Notes under the pieces: generated by a model
What the model saw: the letters and a program-made list of their open reading frames with translations, nothing else
Databases searched by the model: none
Told to the model about the DNA's origin: nothing
Part shown: in pieces, positions 12,533-21,845 of the stretch
Layout of the letters: the number at the start of each line of letters is the position of its first letter
Numbering within the stretch: position 1 is the first letter of the stretch
IMG/VR virus record: IMGVR_UViG_3300049846_002552
Location: 1 to 44,933 of that record
Direction: 5' to 3' (one strand)
Length of the DNA: 44,933 nt
From: a virus
Made by a program: the position numbers and the translations under genes

Positions 12533-14588
12533 AGAAGCGAGCTTTAATAAGAAAGAGCACAGCGCATCGATGGCGATGCTGTTGCGCGAGGCTGCGCGTG
12601 CGTGGCGACCGCGCAAGCTGCCGACAACAGATCAATGGGCTGTTGAGCATGTTCGCTTGCCAAGTGACATATCGGCGAATCCAGGGGCGTTTGATCTGCA
12701 AGCGCGGCCGTACTGGCGCGAGCCGCTTCTCTGCATGGATGATCCATCGATCGAGACAATCACGCTCGAAGGTAGCGCGCAAGAGGGAAAGACTGTCGCG
12801 CTGATCTCGATGCTGCTCTCGCGGATGGATTTGGACGCGGCCCCCGCGATGCTCGTCGGGCCTGATCAAGACGCGATGCGCGAAATGAGGGATAAAGTCT
12901 ATGCGTACTGCGAAGCATCGCCAACACTCGCAACAAGAATCCCGCCGCAAACGAAACGCAACGATCGGTTTTTGGAATTTGATACGCTGATCTGTTATCT
13001 CGCATACTCTGGCTCGGCACAGAGAATGCGATCGCGCACTTGCAAGAACATTTTTTGTACGGAAATCGATGTGTGGCAGGACGATCCCGTGCTGGGCGAT
13101 CCTGTGATGGTTGTGCGTGCTCGTGCGAAAGCATGGGACGAGCACAAGATCATCTATGAGAGCACGCCCAGCGATGAGGCGAGCCGCATTGATTCGCTCT
13201 ATCGAGACAGCGATCAACGCCGGTTGCATTGTCCCTGCCCGCATTGTGGCACATATCAAGAGCTGCGATTCTTCCCGCACACGGGCGGCGCACACGCGGG
13301 GCGCGGTGGCATTCGCGGCCATCTTGACGAGCACGGCGAGCCGCGATCGCCCGAGTCCGCCGCGCAGCATGTTTATTATCAGTGCGTGAGCTGCGATGTG
13401 CCGATCTTGAATGAGGACAAGCAAGAAATGATCGCACGCGGCGTGTGGTGTCCGCGCGGCGCGTTTGTCAACTCACGCGGCGAGATCGAGGGCAAGAGCG
13501 ATCGCGAAACAAAAAACGTCGGTTTTCATTTTTGGAGCATCTTCGCGCCCAACATCACTTTCGCCGATCTTGCAACGCAATATCTCGTGCATCGAGCCAA
13601 AGGATTGTTGAAAGTGTTTTTCAACAACTGGCTCGGCTTGCCGTACAAGATCACGAGCAAGATGCCCGAATGGAGAAAGCTCGGCCAGCGATTGCGTGTG
13701 CCGTACTATTCAAGCGGCACAGTGCCCAGCTCGGCATACTTTGTCACTTGCGGCGTTGATGTGCAGGGAGATCGAATTTATTACGCCGTGCGTGCGTGGG
13801 GCGAGGATAAAACATCGTGGAGCGTTGAGCGCGGGTGCTTGCGTCCCGAGTTGCTAGAAATGGACGGCGAGCTGCGCCGCTTCGCTGACACAAACAACAT
13901 CGCCGCCGATCTCGTGCAGCTATGGCCGCGCATTATCAATCGACGATGGCCCGTTGTCGGCGGGCGCAGCAAGCTCGGGCACGATGTGATCGGATGCCGC
14001 GCGCTCGGCTGCGATTCGCAGTACCGCACGCGCGAGGTACAACAGTTTGTGCGGCAAGCTGGCGTGAATGCGAGCAAAACGATCGTGCGGGCTGTGCGCG
14101 GTGATCAGAGCGTTGGATGGGCCAGCCAGCAACAACTATACAAAGTCTCTCACGTTGAGCGCAACGCACGCACCGGCGAGCTGTACGAGGGCGGGCTTGA
14201 TGTGTGGGGCATTGCTGTTTCCGCGTACAAGGAGGATTTGGTTGCGCGATATGAAAAGCCAACAGATCAGCCCGGCGCGTGGATGCTCCCGGGCGATATA
14301 TTCCAAGGCGGCGAAGATTACTTGCGCCAGCTCGTGAACGAAGCTCCGCAGCTCGTGAAGAGCGAGGGCAAGCGAGAAAAAATCGTGTGGACGGTGATTG
14401 ATGGTGGCGTGGGCAATCACTATTGGGATTGCGAAGTGTACGCGAGCGCGCTGGCCGATATGGTTGCGGGTAACGATTGGAATCTAAAGCGATGGCTCGC
14501 CGACAGTCCGCGATCGCAAACGAGATCGGAGCAAGCCGAGATCGTGCGCGGCAGCAACGCGATGGATCAAGATATTGCGGCAAGATAG
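12525..14588 (+). CDS. terL: Terminase large subunit, GpA family
   Basis: 687 aa. It packages DNA into proheads using ATP and cuts concatemers at cos. An early phospho-loop reads LEGSAQEGKT (~81-90), with a Walker B-like NIFCTEID (~175-182). A zinc ribbon is formed by CPCPHC (236-241) and CVSC (287-290). The nuclease half starts near VTCGVDVQGDRIYYAV, the usual first acidic motif of GpA nucleases. Length and domain order match lambda gpA and related proteins. The start is ATG 12525 inside the end of terS (TTG 12522 also possible). GpA-type terminases usually go with cohesive ends. Confidence 0.92.
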   Translation: MIREASFNKKEHSASMAMLLREAARAWRPRKLPTTDQWAVEHVRLPSDISANPGAFDLQARPYWREPLLCMDDPSIETITLEGSAQEGKTVALISMLLSRMDLDAAPAMLVGPDQDAMREMRDKVYAYCEASPTLATRIPPQTKRNDRFLEFDTLICYLAYSGSAQRMRSRTCKNIFCTEIDVWQDDPVLGDPVMVVRARAKAWDEHKIIYESTPSDEASRIDSLYRDSDQRRLHCPCPHCGTYQELRFFPHTGGAHAGRGGIRGHLDEHGEPRSPESAAQHVYYQCVSCDVPILNEDKQEMIARGVWCPRGAFVNSRGEIEGKSDRETKNVGFHFWSIFAPNITFADLATQYLVHRAKGLLKVFFNNWLGLPYKITSKMPEWRKLGQRLRVPYYSSGTVPSSAYFVTCGVDVQGDRIYYAVRAWGEDKTSWSVERGCLRPELLEMDGELRRFADTNNIAADLVQLWPRIINRRWPVVGGRSKLGHDVIGCRALGCDSQYRTREVQQFVRQAGVNASKTIVRAVRGDQSVGWASQQQLYKVSHVERNARTGELYEGGLDVWGIAVSAYKEDLVARYEKPTDQPGAWMLPGDIFQGGEDYLRQLVNEAPQLVKSEGKREKIVWTVIDGGVGNHYWDCEVYASALADMVAGNDWNLKRWLADSPRSQTRSEQAEIVRGSNAMDQDIAAR

Positions 14589-14633
14589 TTTTTGTTTTGT
14601 TTGTTTTTCACTCTCTCACAAGGAAAATTCACG

Positions 14634-15026
14634 ATGGCAAAGGAAAGCAAAGAGACACAATCCACGATCGCCGCGAGCGATACGAAAGACGCGCCGACGA
14701 GCGCGAATGCCCCCGCATCGGTCGCGAGCATAAAAAAAAATCGGAAAACTTATCGCACGAAAGACGGCGGCACAATTCAATCGATCTCGAAAAGCGATCT
14801 GCACAAACGCACGCCGCAAAATGCGGTGCTTGTCGTGTGCAGCACGCATCATGTGCCGTGCGGCAATCCCAAGAGCGAGGGCATTTTCACGCGGTATTAT
14901 TGCCCCGTTGAGGGTTGCCGCTTCTCATTCAAGCTCGTGAAACCCACGATGGCCGACAAGATGAATGAGCGACGAAAACGTGCCGACGATCGGCGCGGCG
15001 GCGAAGAGGAAATCAGCGCGCGATAA
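14634..15026 (+). CDS. Hypothetical zinc-ribbon-like protein
   Basis: 130 aa, starting MAKESKETQST behind CACAAGGAAAATTCACG, a relative of the leftward leader. The N-terminal half is Ser/Ala/Thr-rich and probably disordered. The C-terminal half has CSTHHVPC, then YYCPVEGC, which together look like a Cys/His zinc site, followed by a basic tail (ERRKRADDRRGG). It lies between terminase and the joiner gene, a position often holding small head accessory genes. Role unknown. Confidence 0.65.
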   Translation: MAKESKETQSTIAASDTKDAPTSANAPASVASIKKNRKTYRTKDGGTIQSISKSDLHKRTPQNAVLVVCSTHHVPCGNPKSEGIFTRYYCPVEGCRFSFKLVKPTMADKMNERRKRADDRRGGEEEISAR

Positions 15027-15033
15027 TTCGCTC

Positions 15034-15055
15034 TTTTCTGCCCGCTGGAAGTTGC
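15034..15055. repeat. 22-bp repeat shared with 41267-41288
   Basis: Identical 22-bp block beginning TTTTCTGCCCGCTGG and ending GAAGTTGC. Both copies lie upstream of a rightward gene (15066/15096 and 41355). Possible late promoter or operator. Confidence 0.75.
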
Positions 15056-15095
15056 ATACCGTGCGATGGCTCGCTCGGCATGTAAACTTGCACGC

Positions 15096-15326
15096 ATGTC
15101 ACTTGCTGCACTACAAACGCAACTCGCCGATCTTCAAACGGTGATCACCGCGCGCCTGACCGGCACAGCGGTTGAGAGCTACAGCGAGGCAACGGAATCG
15201 CTTCGCAACACGCCGTTGCTCGATCTATTCAAGATTCAAAAAGAATTGCGAGCACAGATCGCGGCAGAGGGCGGCGACGGTGGCACTCCCTTTTCCTATG
15301 GCGTGCAACGCCGGGACGATCTTTGA
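15096..15326 (+). CDS. gpW-like head-tail joining protein
   Basis: 76 aa from ATG 15096; ATG 15066 would add ten residues. LAALQTQLADLQTVITARL, then SYSEATESLRNTPLLDLFK and ELRAQIA give a small helical protein of the size and place (between large terminase and portal) of lambda gpW, which plugs the portal after packaging. The assignment leans on position as well as sequence. Its stop overlaps the portal ATG (TGATG). Confidence 0.65.
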   Translation: MSLAALQTQLADLQTVITARLTGTAVESYSEATESLRNTPLLDLFKIQKELRAQIAAEGGDGGTPFSYGVQRRDDL

Positions 15327-16891
15327 TGCGCGGACTTTTCCCGTTGATTAAATCGCTATTGTTCGGCGACGGCGCGCACGCGGCGGCGACGAGCACGGCT
15401 GATCGTTCCGTATCGATCAATCCCGCTTTCAATGGCGCAAAGATCACGCGCGGCAACAGCGATTGGATTCCCGGCCTGACAAGCGGCGACGATGCGCTGC
15501 GATCCGCTTGGCCGCTTTTGCATACTCGCTTCCGCGATCTCGTGCAGAATGAGCCATCGCTCAAAGCGGCAAAGGCGAAGCTCGTCACGCACATTATCGG
15601 CACGGGCGTTTCGACGTTTGCCGATGCGATCGTTGCGGACAAGATCGACGAGGATTATTGCGACGAAAGCGATCGATGGTTTGATCGCTGGGCCGATCGC
15701 GAATGCGATGCCGAGGGGCGATTGTCCTGGCCGGAAATGCAGCAAGGCGGATTCGCCGAAGAGATCGGCGGCGATGCGATCTTGCTAGAATGCTTCGACG
15801 ATAACCCGCGCCGCACCGTGCCGCTTTGTTATCAACTGATCGAAGCGGAGCAACTTGATCACACAAAGGATCGTCCCGCTACTCGCGACAATCCGAATCG
15901 CATTGTGCGCGGCATCGAGCTTGATCCGCGCAATCGTGCCGTGGCGTATTGGATTTACGATGCCCATCCGTATGACAGCAGCAGCGGATGGACAAGCAAG
16001 AGCACTCGCATTCCCGCGAGCCGCGTTGTGCATTCGTTTGTGCCGTTTCGCCCGTCCGCGACAAGCGGCGTTTGTTGGTTCCATTCTGTGCTGCAATCTG
16101 CCCGCGATCTCGATACGCTGATCGTCAACGAGCTGACCGCATCAATCATCGCTTCGCTGTTTACCGTGGCGATCAAGCGCGAAAACGGAGCTGGCCGAGG
16201 TCTAGGATTGGGCGGCGATGCGAGCGAGCCAACGACCGACAGCGCGGGGAATCCTCTCACGCGATTAGGCAAGGGCATCATCGCGGACATTGGCATGAAT
16301 GACGAAGTGCAGATCATTCAAAGCAACCGGCCCAACACGGGCATCGCCGATTTCACAAAGTTTCTGCGTCAACAACAAGCAATGGGATCGGGCTTGTCCT
16401 ATCTGCGGTTGACGAGCGATTACTCGCAATCAAGCTACACGAGCGCACGCGGGGCACACTTGGATGATCAAGCGGTGTTTGAGCCGATCCAAGAGCATTT
16501 CTCCCGCCGCTTTGTGATGCCAGTGCGTGAGAGGCACAACGATGTTGCCGTTGCCGTGGGCAGAATCAAGAGCGTTTCGGCGCGGCAGTATTCGCTCGAT
16601 CCGTTTCGCTGGAAGGTGTTCGATTGGTTTCCTGTTGGGAGAGATCAGCTCGATCCCGAAGGTGAAACAGATGCCGCCGCCGCCCGCATTCGCACAGGCA
16701 TTTCAACTCTAAAGGCTGAATGCGCGGCGCGCGGTTGGAATTATCGAAAGCTCTTGCGACAACGCAAAGCCGAGCAAGAGTTGATCAAGCGTTATGGGCT
16801 GGAAGGCGAGATCAATTTCAGCAAGGGCGGCGGTGCGCCGGACAAGAAAACGGAATCAACAAGCAACGATCGAGGGAGATTCGATGCCTAA
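15326..16891 (+). CDS. Portal protein, lambda family
   Basis: 521 aa. It forms the dodecameric ring through which DNA enters and leaves the head. Typical lambda-portal elements are visible: DALRSAWPLLHTRFRDLVQN near the N-terminus, AKLVTHIIGTGVS, the GGDAILLE strand, a region ending RNRAVAYWIYDAHPYD, then RIPASRVVHSF and the long helix region NELTASIIASLFTVAIK. The C-terminal stretch DWFPVGRDQLDPEGETDAA is also usual. It starts at ATG 15326 in a 1-nt overlap with the joiner gene and overlaps the protease-capsid gene by 8 nt. Confidence 0.92.
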   Translation: MRGLFPLIKSLLFGDGAHAAATSTADRSVSINPAFNGAKITRGNSDWIPGLTSGDDALRSAWPLLHTRFRDLVQNEPSLKAAKAKLVTHIIGTGVSTFADAIVADKIDEDYCDESDRWFDRWADRECDAEGRLSWPEMQQGGFAEEIGGDAILLECFDDNPRRTVPLCYQLIEAEQLDHTKDRPATRDNPNRIVRGIELDPRNRAVAYWIYDAHPYDSSSGWTSKSTRIPASRVVHSFVPFRPSATSGVCWFHSVLQSARDLDTLIVNELTASIIASLFTVAIKRENGAGRGLGLGGDASEPTTDSAGNPLTRLGKGIIADIGMNDEVQIIQSNRPNTGIADFTKFLRQQQAMGSGLSYLRLTSDYSQSSYTSARGAHLDDQAVFEPIQEHFSRRFVMPVRERHNDVAVAVGRIKSVSARQYSLDPFRWKVFDWFPVGRDQLDPEGETDAAAARIRTGISTLKAECAARGWNYRKLLRQRKAEQELIKRYGLEGEINFSKGGGAPDKKTESTSNDRGRFDA

Positions 16892-19556
16892 GAGATCAGG
16901 AAAACGCCGCTTGTTCGCTCGTGCTTATGCCCACGTTTTTAACGAGCCGTGGGTTGTGCAAGAGAGCAAGCTGTGCGAGATCGCCGAATTGCTCACGCTG
17001 CGCCGCGCCGGTGAAGAATACACCGATGCCGAGATCGCGGAGCGTTGCGGCGTTTCTCGTCGTGCGTTGATCAATGCCGCGTTGATCGATGTTGATGAGG
17101 AAGAGAGCGAGAGCAAAGCTCCCTACATGACGACAAAGGACGGCATCGCCGTTTTAGAGATCGCGGGCACGCTGTTCCCCCGAGCTAACGCGCTCGAAAG
17201 AATCAGCGGCGCAACGAGCACGACCATGATGCACGATAATTTTCGCGCAGCGATGGCCGATCCGAATGTGCGAGCGATCTTGCTTGCGATCGATAGCCCG
17301 GGCGGTGCTGTAACCGGCGTGCCCGAGTTTGCGGACACAATTCAAGCGGCACGATCTGCAAAGCCGGTTTATGCGTGCGCTGTTGGCACGATGGCAAGCG
17401 GTGCATACTGGATCGGATCAGCAGCGGAAAAAGTTTATGCCAGCGCGAGCGCGATCGTTGGCTCGATCGGCGTGTATATGGCGCACGCCGATATGAGCAA
17501 AGCCGAAGAAAAACGCGGCGTAAAAACAACGCTGATCGCAGCCGGACGGCACAAGATCGATGGCAATCCCTATGAGCCTTTGAGCGAACAATCGCGGACA
17601 ACTTTCACGGAGCGCGTGAATGCGATTTACGATCAGTTTGTGGGCGCGATTGCAAAGCAACGCAACATGGACGCGGCAGCTCTTCGCAGCGGGCCGGCGC
17701 AGGGCAAGACATATCTCGCGGATCAATCCGTGCGTGAAGGTCTTACCGATGGCGTGGCTACACTCGATCAAGCTCTCGCATTGTTGCGTGCAAGAATTTC
17801 GACCACAGCAACGGCGGCGGGCATTCCGGCCGCGCCGTCGCGTGGATTCCTAGCAAGTGATGTTATTCCCCCCAGCGCGGCTGATAGTGATCATCCGCCA
17901 TCCTCTCTATTTGGAGTTGCCCCCGTGAACGAGAAACTAAAGGCCGCGCTCTTCGCGCGGGGTCTGGTCGCAGCCAATGCGACCGATGAGCACGCACAGA
18001 TCGCATTGAGCGCATTCTTTGCCGCACGCGGCGTTGCGCAGCCTAGCGATGATCGTGCGACGATCGCGGCGTTGTTTGACATTACCGGCGAGAATGCCTC
18101 TGGCGTGATCTCGCAGCAAGCAAACGCGCTCAACGAAACGGAACGCGCTCGCATCAATCGCGAAGCGACCGCCGCCGAGCAATCGCGCATCGATCAGCTC
18201 ACGGCTCGTGCCGAGTTGCTGGGCGTGACTAGCGCGGACTTGCAAGCCGCGATCAGCGGCAATCTCTCGCTCGCGGCTGCGTGCGAGCAATGGACGGCGA
18301 AGCTCGCGGGCGATCGCCAGCCATTGACGCGGCGCGAAAACGAGATTCGCGGCGGCACGAGCCAGCTCGAAACGCTCACGCAAGCCGGGGCCGATCTGTT
18401 GATCGAGCGCATCTCGGGCAGCGTCAACGGCACGCTCAATCTCGTGGACAAGGACGGCAAGCCCCGTGCAGCTCATCCCGCCGTGAATGGGATGCGGTAT
18501 ATGACTTTCTTTGAGCTTGCTCACAAGATCGTCGAATCGCGCGGGATCAGCACCGTGGGGATGGTTCGCGAAGATATTGCGAAAGCATTCTTGGCGATGG
18601 CCCCGCGTGACGCAGCCAACGTGAGCACGCTCGCCGGATTCGGCGGCGGCGCACAAGCCAGCGGCGCGAGCTACAACACGCCGGGAATGTTCCCCAACTT
18701 GCTCGCGTCCGTCGCGCAGAAAGTGCTCGAAGGTTACATCGCGCCCGATGTTGTGACGTACAAGAATTGGGCGAAGCAACTGCCGAGCGTGCCTGATTTC
18801 AATCCGCGCACGATCAATCGGTACGCGCTGGGCGGCGATCTGCCCCGGCTCGTGGACAACGATAAGTTTCCTCAAAGCACGCTGACCGAGGAAGCGAATT
18901 ACATCGTGACCGAAGAATACGGCGAGAAATTTGGGATCACTCCCCGCATGATCGCCAACGACGATTTGAGCGTGTTCACCGATTTTCTGCCGGCGCAGAT
19001 GATCAAGCTGGAGCGCACGCTTAATCGCCTGTGCATCGAAGTCCTCACGGGCAATCCGACGATGCCGGATTCCGTTGCTTTCCTGGCGACGGCACGCGGC
19101 AACTTGATCCAGCAAAACGATGTTTCTTTCACTGTCGCGAACGTCAACACGATGAATACAGCGGTGCGCCGCTTTACCAACGTGGACGGCAGCGATGTGC
19201 TGGGCTTGCGTCCAACAACGATTCTCGTCCCGCCCGAATTGGAAACGAGCGCGATGCAATTCTTTATGCCGTTCAACGTCGTGCCGACGCAGGACAGCAC
19301 CGTGAATCCGTTCCGTGGCAAATTCAAGATCGAAGTGGATTCGATGCTCACGAATACTGCCGACTGGTACGCATTCGTGGAAAAGATGCTCATCGCGGCG
19401 ATCGTTTACATGCACCAACAAGGTTACGAAAACGGCAAGCGCACGAGCTGGTATGATCCAGACTTCCGCACGCAGTTTTTCGCGATCGAGGCTCGCATGG
19501 GCGTTGCTGCGAATAACTGGCGCGGCGTTGCCAAGATGGAAGATAACAACGACTAA
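16884..19556 (+). CDS. S49 prohead protease fused to major capsid protein
   Basis: 890 aa in one frame. Residues ~80-320 are an S49 (SppA/lambda gpC-type) protease: AILLAIDSPGGAVTG, Ser172 in GTMASGAYW and Lys224 in IAAGRHKIDGNPY. The 52-residue Ser-Lys spacing equals that of lambda gpC. Residues ~330-480 are helical and charged and could be the scaffold (Nu3-like) or delta domain. From ~500 the protein reads as a Mu gpT-type HK97-fold capsid protein (GMRYMTFFELAHKIVE, then EYGEKFGITPRMIANDDL and the end WRGVAKMED). Such a polyprotein must be cleaved to release mature capsid subunits. No separate capsid gene is seen. The start at ATG 16884 follows GAGGGAGA; it overlaps the portal gene. Confidence 0.9.
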   Translation: MPKRSGKRRLFARAYAHVFNEPWVVQESKLCEIAELLTLRRAGEEYTDAEIAERCGVSRRALINAALIDVDEEESESKAPYMTTKDGIAVLEIAGTLFPRANALERISGATSTTMMHDNFRAAMADPNVRAILLAIDSPGGAVTGVPEFADTIQAARSAKPVYACAVGTMASGAYWIGSAAEKVYASASAIVGSIGVYMAHADMSKAEEKRGVKTTLIAAGRHKIDGNPYEPLSEQSRTTFTERVNAIYDQFVGAIAKQRNMDAAALRSGPAQGKTYLADQSVREGLTDGVATLDQALALLRARISTTATAAGIPAAPSRGFLASDVIPPSAADSDHPPSSLFGVAPVNEKLKAALFARGLVAANATDEHAQIALSAFFAARGVAQPSDDRATIAALFDITGENASGVISQQANALNETERARINREATAAEQSRIDQLTARAELLGVTSADLQAAISGNLSLAAACEQWTAKLAGDRQPLTRRENEIRGGTSQLETLTQAGADLLIERISGSVNGTLNLVDKDGKPRAAHPAVNGMRYMTFFELAHKIVESRGISTVGMVREDIAKAFLAMAPRDAANVSTLAGFGGGAQASGASYNTPGMFPNLLASVAQKVLEGYIAPDVVTYKNWAKQLPSVPDFNPRTINRYALGGDLPRLVDNDKFPQSTLTEEANYIVTEEYGEKFGITPRMIANDDLSVFTDFLPAQMIKLERTLNRLCIEVLTGNPTMPDSVAFLATARGNLIQQNDVSFTVANVNTMNTAVRRFTNVDGSDVLGLRPTTILVPPELETSAMQFFMPFNVVPTQDSTVNPFRGKFKIEVDSMLTNTADWYAFVEKMLIAAIVYMHQQGYENGKRTSWYDPDFRTQFFAIEARMGVAANNWRGVAKMEDNND

Positions 19557-19596
19557 TCGAGCGTGCTCCCCCTGCGCCGCTTGATACCCGGCGCAC

Positions 19597-19640
19597 GCAG
19601 GGCGGGCAGTTCCGCCAACTTGCCCGCCCTGCATTCTTTT
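19597..19640 (+). terminator. Rho-independent terminator after the capsid gene
   Basis: 12-bp stem GCAGGGCGGGCA (19597-19608) / TGCCCGCCCTGC (19621-19632), then ATTCTTTT. It is likely to lower transcription into tail genes relative to capsid. Confidence 0.75.
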
Positions 19641-19691
19641 GATTGATCTCGTGAACGATACAAACAATTTCCCATTCAAGAAGGTGACGCG

Positions 19692-20387
19692 ATGAAAGAG
19701 TTAGTAACGCTGGATTATTTTTTCGCCGGGGCAATTACCCCGACGACCGCTGGAACAGCGGGGCCGGACATTTGGAAGAAGCGCATCACGGGTGCAGCAC
19801 CGCCGACCGTCACGGGCGCGGCAAGCGGCATTCAATGCGCGTTGACGAGTGCGAACCAGGCGCAAGTTGCGGGGCTATCGCTCGGCGATATTCTCGCTCA
19901 CGATATTGATGATCTCGTGCGCGTGGATTTCTATCTCGGCTTGTCCGCGAGCTTTGCGGAAACTGTTGTCGCAGGTCTTGCAAGCACGGGCAACGATACG
20001 CCCGAGAGCATTCAAGAATTTGCCTTTTTCAAGGCGACCGGCAACAACAATCTCGTGATCAGCACGGATGACAACGCGACCGATACCAACGACGTTGCCA
20101 CCGGCTTTACTTGGCCGACAACGCCAAAGCGATTCACGATCGATTTTGGCGGCGGCTTGCCCGTGCAGAATGCGAGCACCGGCTTGTATCAAGCTGGCAA
20201 AAACAACATCGTATTCCTGGCCGAAAATTCGGCGGGTCAACTTCGCCGCGTTGCTCCGTCGCAGCGTTTCACGCTCGGCAACTACAGCGGCGGATTGCAA
20301 CCCTATGTGCAGATCAGCAAAGGCAGCGGCACAAACACCGGCACGGTAACTTGTAGTCGCATCACGATCGTTAAGCGGTTCGGTTAA
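19692..20387 (+). CDS. Virion protein, probable head decoration or fiber
   Basis: 231 aa. It begins MKELVTLDYFFAGAI and is Gly/Thr/Ser-rich with predicted beta strands (DDLVRVDFYLGLSA, RFTIDFGGGLPVQNA, ITIVKRFG). The composition and place directly after the capsid gene fit a capsid-associated or decoration protein. No family is recognised with confidence. AAGAAGGTGACGCG gives a good ribosome site. It is bounded by terminator-like structures on both sides, so it may be expressed as its own unit. Confidence 0.6.
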   Translation: MKELVTLDYFFAGAITPTTAGTAGPDIWKKRITGAAPPTVTGAASGIQCALTSANQAQVAGLSLGDILAHDIDDLVRVDFYLGLSASFAETVVAGLASTGNDTPESIQEFAFFKATGNNNLVISTDDNATDTNDVATGFTWPTTPKRFTIDFGGGLPVQNASTGLYQAGKNNIVFLAENSAGQLRRVAPSQRFTLGNYSGGLQPYVQISKGSGTNTGTVTCSRITIVKRFG

Positions 20388-20426
20388 TCGCGGCGGCGAT
20401 CGCTTTGTTTGTTTGTTCACGATAAT

Positions 20427-20523
20427 GATGCCAGCTCGGGCCGCGTGGTTGGGTATTCGGGCGATCGCAGCAATCATGCTGCGATCGCAAGGAGGGAACC
20501 TCTCGGGCTGGCATCTTGTTTTT
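20427..20523 (+). terminator. Long nested hairpin between virion genes
   Basis: Outer arms GATGCCAGC (20427-20435) and GCTGGCATC (20507-20515) enclose a perfect inner 12-bp stem GCGATCGCAGCA / TGCTGCGATCGC (20461-20488, loop ATCA). TTGTTTTT follows. The nested form suggests a terminator or processing site. Confidence 0.65.
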
Positions 20524-20542
20524 CACAACATTGGACACACCC

Positions 20543-20872
20543 ATGAAAATACTCACAGCACCGGAGCTTGTTGATCTCTTGATCTTGCGTGCGGGCTACA
20601 CGCGGGCGGAAGCGAGCGCGTGCATGGCACGGCCCGAATGCCAGCCAACGCCATCGCGTCTTGCGATCGCGAGCTTGCTCAACGAGTTTGGGACGGCATC
20701 GGCGCGCCGCGGCGCACTCACAACGTATCTCGCGATGATCGCGCCGGTCGTTGAGAAGATCAACGAAGTGGACAACTATCACGCCGCCGCGAATGTTGGC
20801 GGCGCGGTGATCGAAGAGATCGCGAAAGTGGTCAACAGCGAAACTCCCGGCAAAATAGATCCTTTGAGCTGA
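20543..20872 (+). CDS. Small hypothetical head/neck-region protein
   Basis: 109 aa, starting MKILTAPELVDLLI. All-helical in appearance, with ARPECQPTPSRLAIASLLNE and a C-terminal GGAVIEEIAKVVNSE. It lies between the probable decoration protein and neck/tail candidates, so a head-completion or chaperone role is possible. No family recognised; the start was chosen because it is the first ATG after the nested hairpin. Confidence 0.6.
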   Translation: MKILTAPELVDLLILRAGYTRAEASACMARPECQPTPSRLAIASLLNEFGTASARRGALTTYLAMIAPVVEKINEVDNYHAAANVGGAVIEEIAKVVNSETPGKIDPLS

Positions 20873-20893
20873 TCGCTCAACGCAGTTTTGGGC

Positions 20894-21319
20894 ATGTTTT
20901 GTCTCTGTACCCTGGGTGCGAGCGTGGGATTTTTAGCGAATCGATCCGATAATTTTTACACTTACTTCCTGGGCGAAGAGAATCCAGGGGTTGAGATCGT
21001 GATCGTGCGCGATAGTCGAAACGCCGCGCCGCGTACCGTGTGGTGCAAGCGATCGCAAGATCAGGCCGATCTCGCCGCGTTGATGAATCCTCTGCCGCCA
21101 GGAGAGAACAAAAAAGAGAAAGTGTACTTGCGTTTCGGCAAAGATGAATCGCACGACAAGGGCGGCATCGCTGATCCTAAGATCGGTTTATCTGTCATAA
21201 GAAACGGCGAGACAGATCGCCCCTGGACTTATAGCGGCGAGATCAAGAGCGCAACAGCTCACTCGCATACGCTCACATTCACGCGGCCCGTGGCGACACA
21301 GGCACACGCAACATCGTAA
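20894..21319 (+). CDS. Hypothetical protein
   Basis: 141 aa from ATG 20894 (TTG 20888 is also possible); no strong ribosome site. The start MFCLCTLGASVGFL is mildly hydrophobic. The rest is polar beta-rich (VEIVIVRDSRNAAPRTVWCK, KVYLRFGKDESHDKGG). No family recognised. It is in line with the neighbouring tail genes and leaves only a 13-bp gap to the next one, so it is probably part of the same transcript. Confidence 0.55.
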   Translation: MFCLCTLGASVGFLANRSDNFYTYFLGEENPGVEIVIVRDSRNAAPRTVWCKRSQDQADLAALMNPLPPGENKKEKVYLRFGKDESHDKGGIADPKIGLSVIRNGETDRPWTYSGEIKSATAHSHTLTFTRPVATQAHATS

Positions 21320-21332
21320 ATGGAAACCTGCA

Positions 21333-21845
21333 ATGCCCCTGATCACAACACCAAAGCGAAAGCTCCGCGAGCTGTTGGCGGACTGTCCCGCCGTGCGCAG
21401 CTTTCTTGGTGTTGCTAGTTCCGCCGCCGCGCTGCAAAAAATTTATTCTAGTTGGCTATACGGCGACATTGCCGCAAAACGTCCCTTTATCATCGTGGAA
21501 CATGCTCGCTTGCGCTTGCAAGCCAACGGCGCGGGCATTGATAACAATTTTTGGATCGGCGATCGCCGTCTTGCGATCACGCTCACTTGCGATGATCCGC
21601 TGGGCCTTGCCGTGATCGATGGCGAAGTGACTCCCGCCGATCTCGAATCAAGCACATTCACGATCGAGAGCAAGCTCGAAACGATCATGGAAGAGATGAG
21701 CGATCGCCTGGGCGTGAGCGATGCCTTTCACGCAACGCAGCTCGATCTCTCGATCAACCCAACGCACAACCCGCCCGAGGATTGGGCGGGCGAGGAAGGC
21801 TCATATATCTGGATGCAGCTAATGACTTCCGAGCTGGGGGTATAG
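21333..21845 (+). CDS. Probable tail terminator/neck protein
   Basis: 170 aa, starting MPLITTPKRKLRELLADC. It has a helical start, then strands (RPFIIVEHARLRLQ, RRLAITLTCDDP) and a long helix (IESKLETIMEEMSDRLGV). This arrangement and the place before the major tail protein fit tail-terminator or head-tail connector proteins of siphophages. It is a positional inference; no sequence family is recognised. It ends in TAG overlapping the GTG start of the next gene by one base. Confidence 0.55.
   Translation: MPLITTPKRKLRELLADCPAVRSFLGVASSAAALQKIYSSWLYGDIAAKRPFIIVEHARLRLQANGAGIDNNFWIGDRRLAITLTCDDPLGLAVIDGEVTPADLESSTFTIESKLETIMEEMSDRLGVSDAFHATQLDLSINPTHNPPEDWAGEEGSYIWMQLMTSELGV

Noticed and set aside
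12450-13424. 324-aa leftward frame opposite the terminase
   Set aside because: Shadow of the clear GpA-family terminase gene; no ribosome site or leader.
17937-19679. 580-aa leftward open frame opposite the capsid gene
   Set aside because: It is the antisense shadow of a well-supported capsid gene; its composition (Arg/His/Ala-rich) is typical of shadows in this GC- and word-biased genome.
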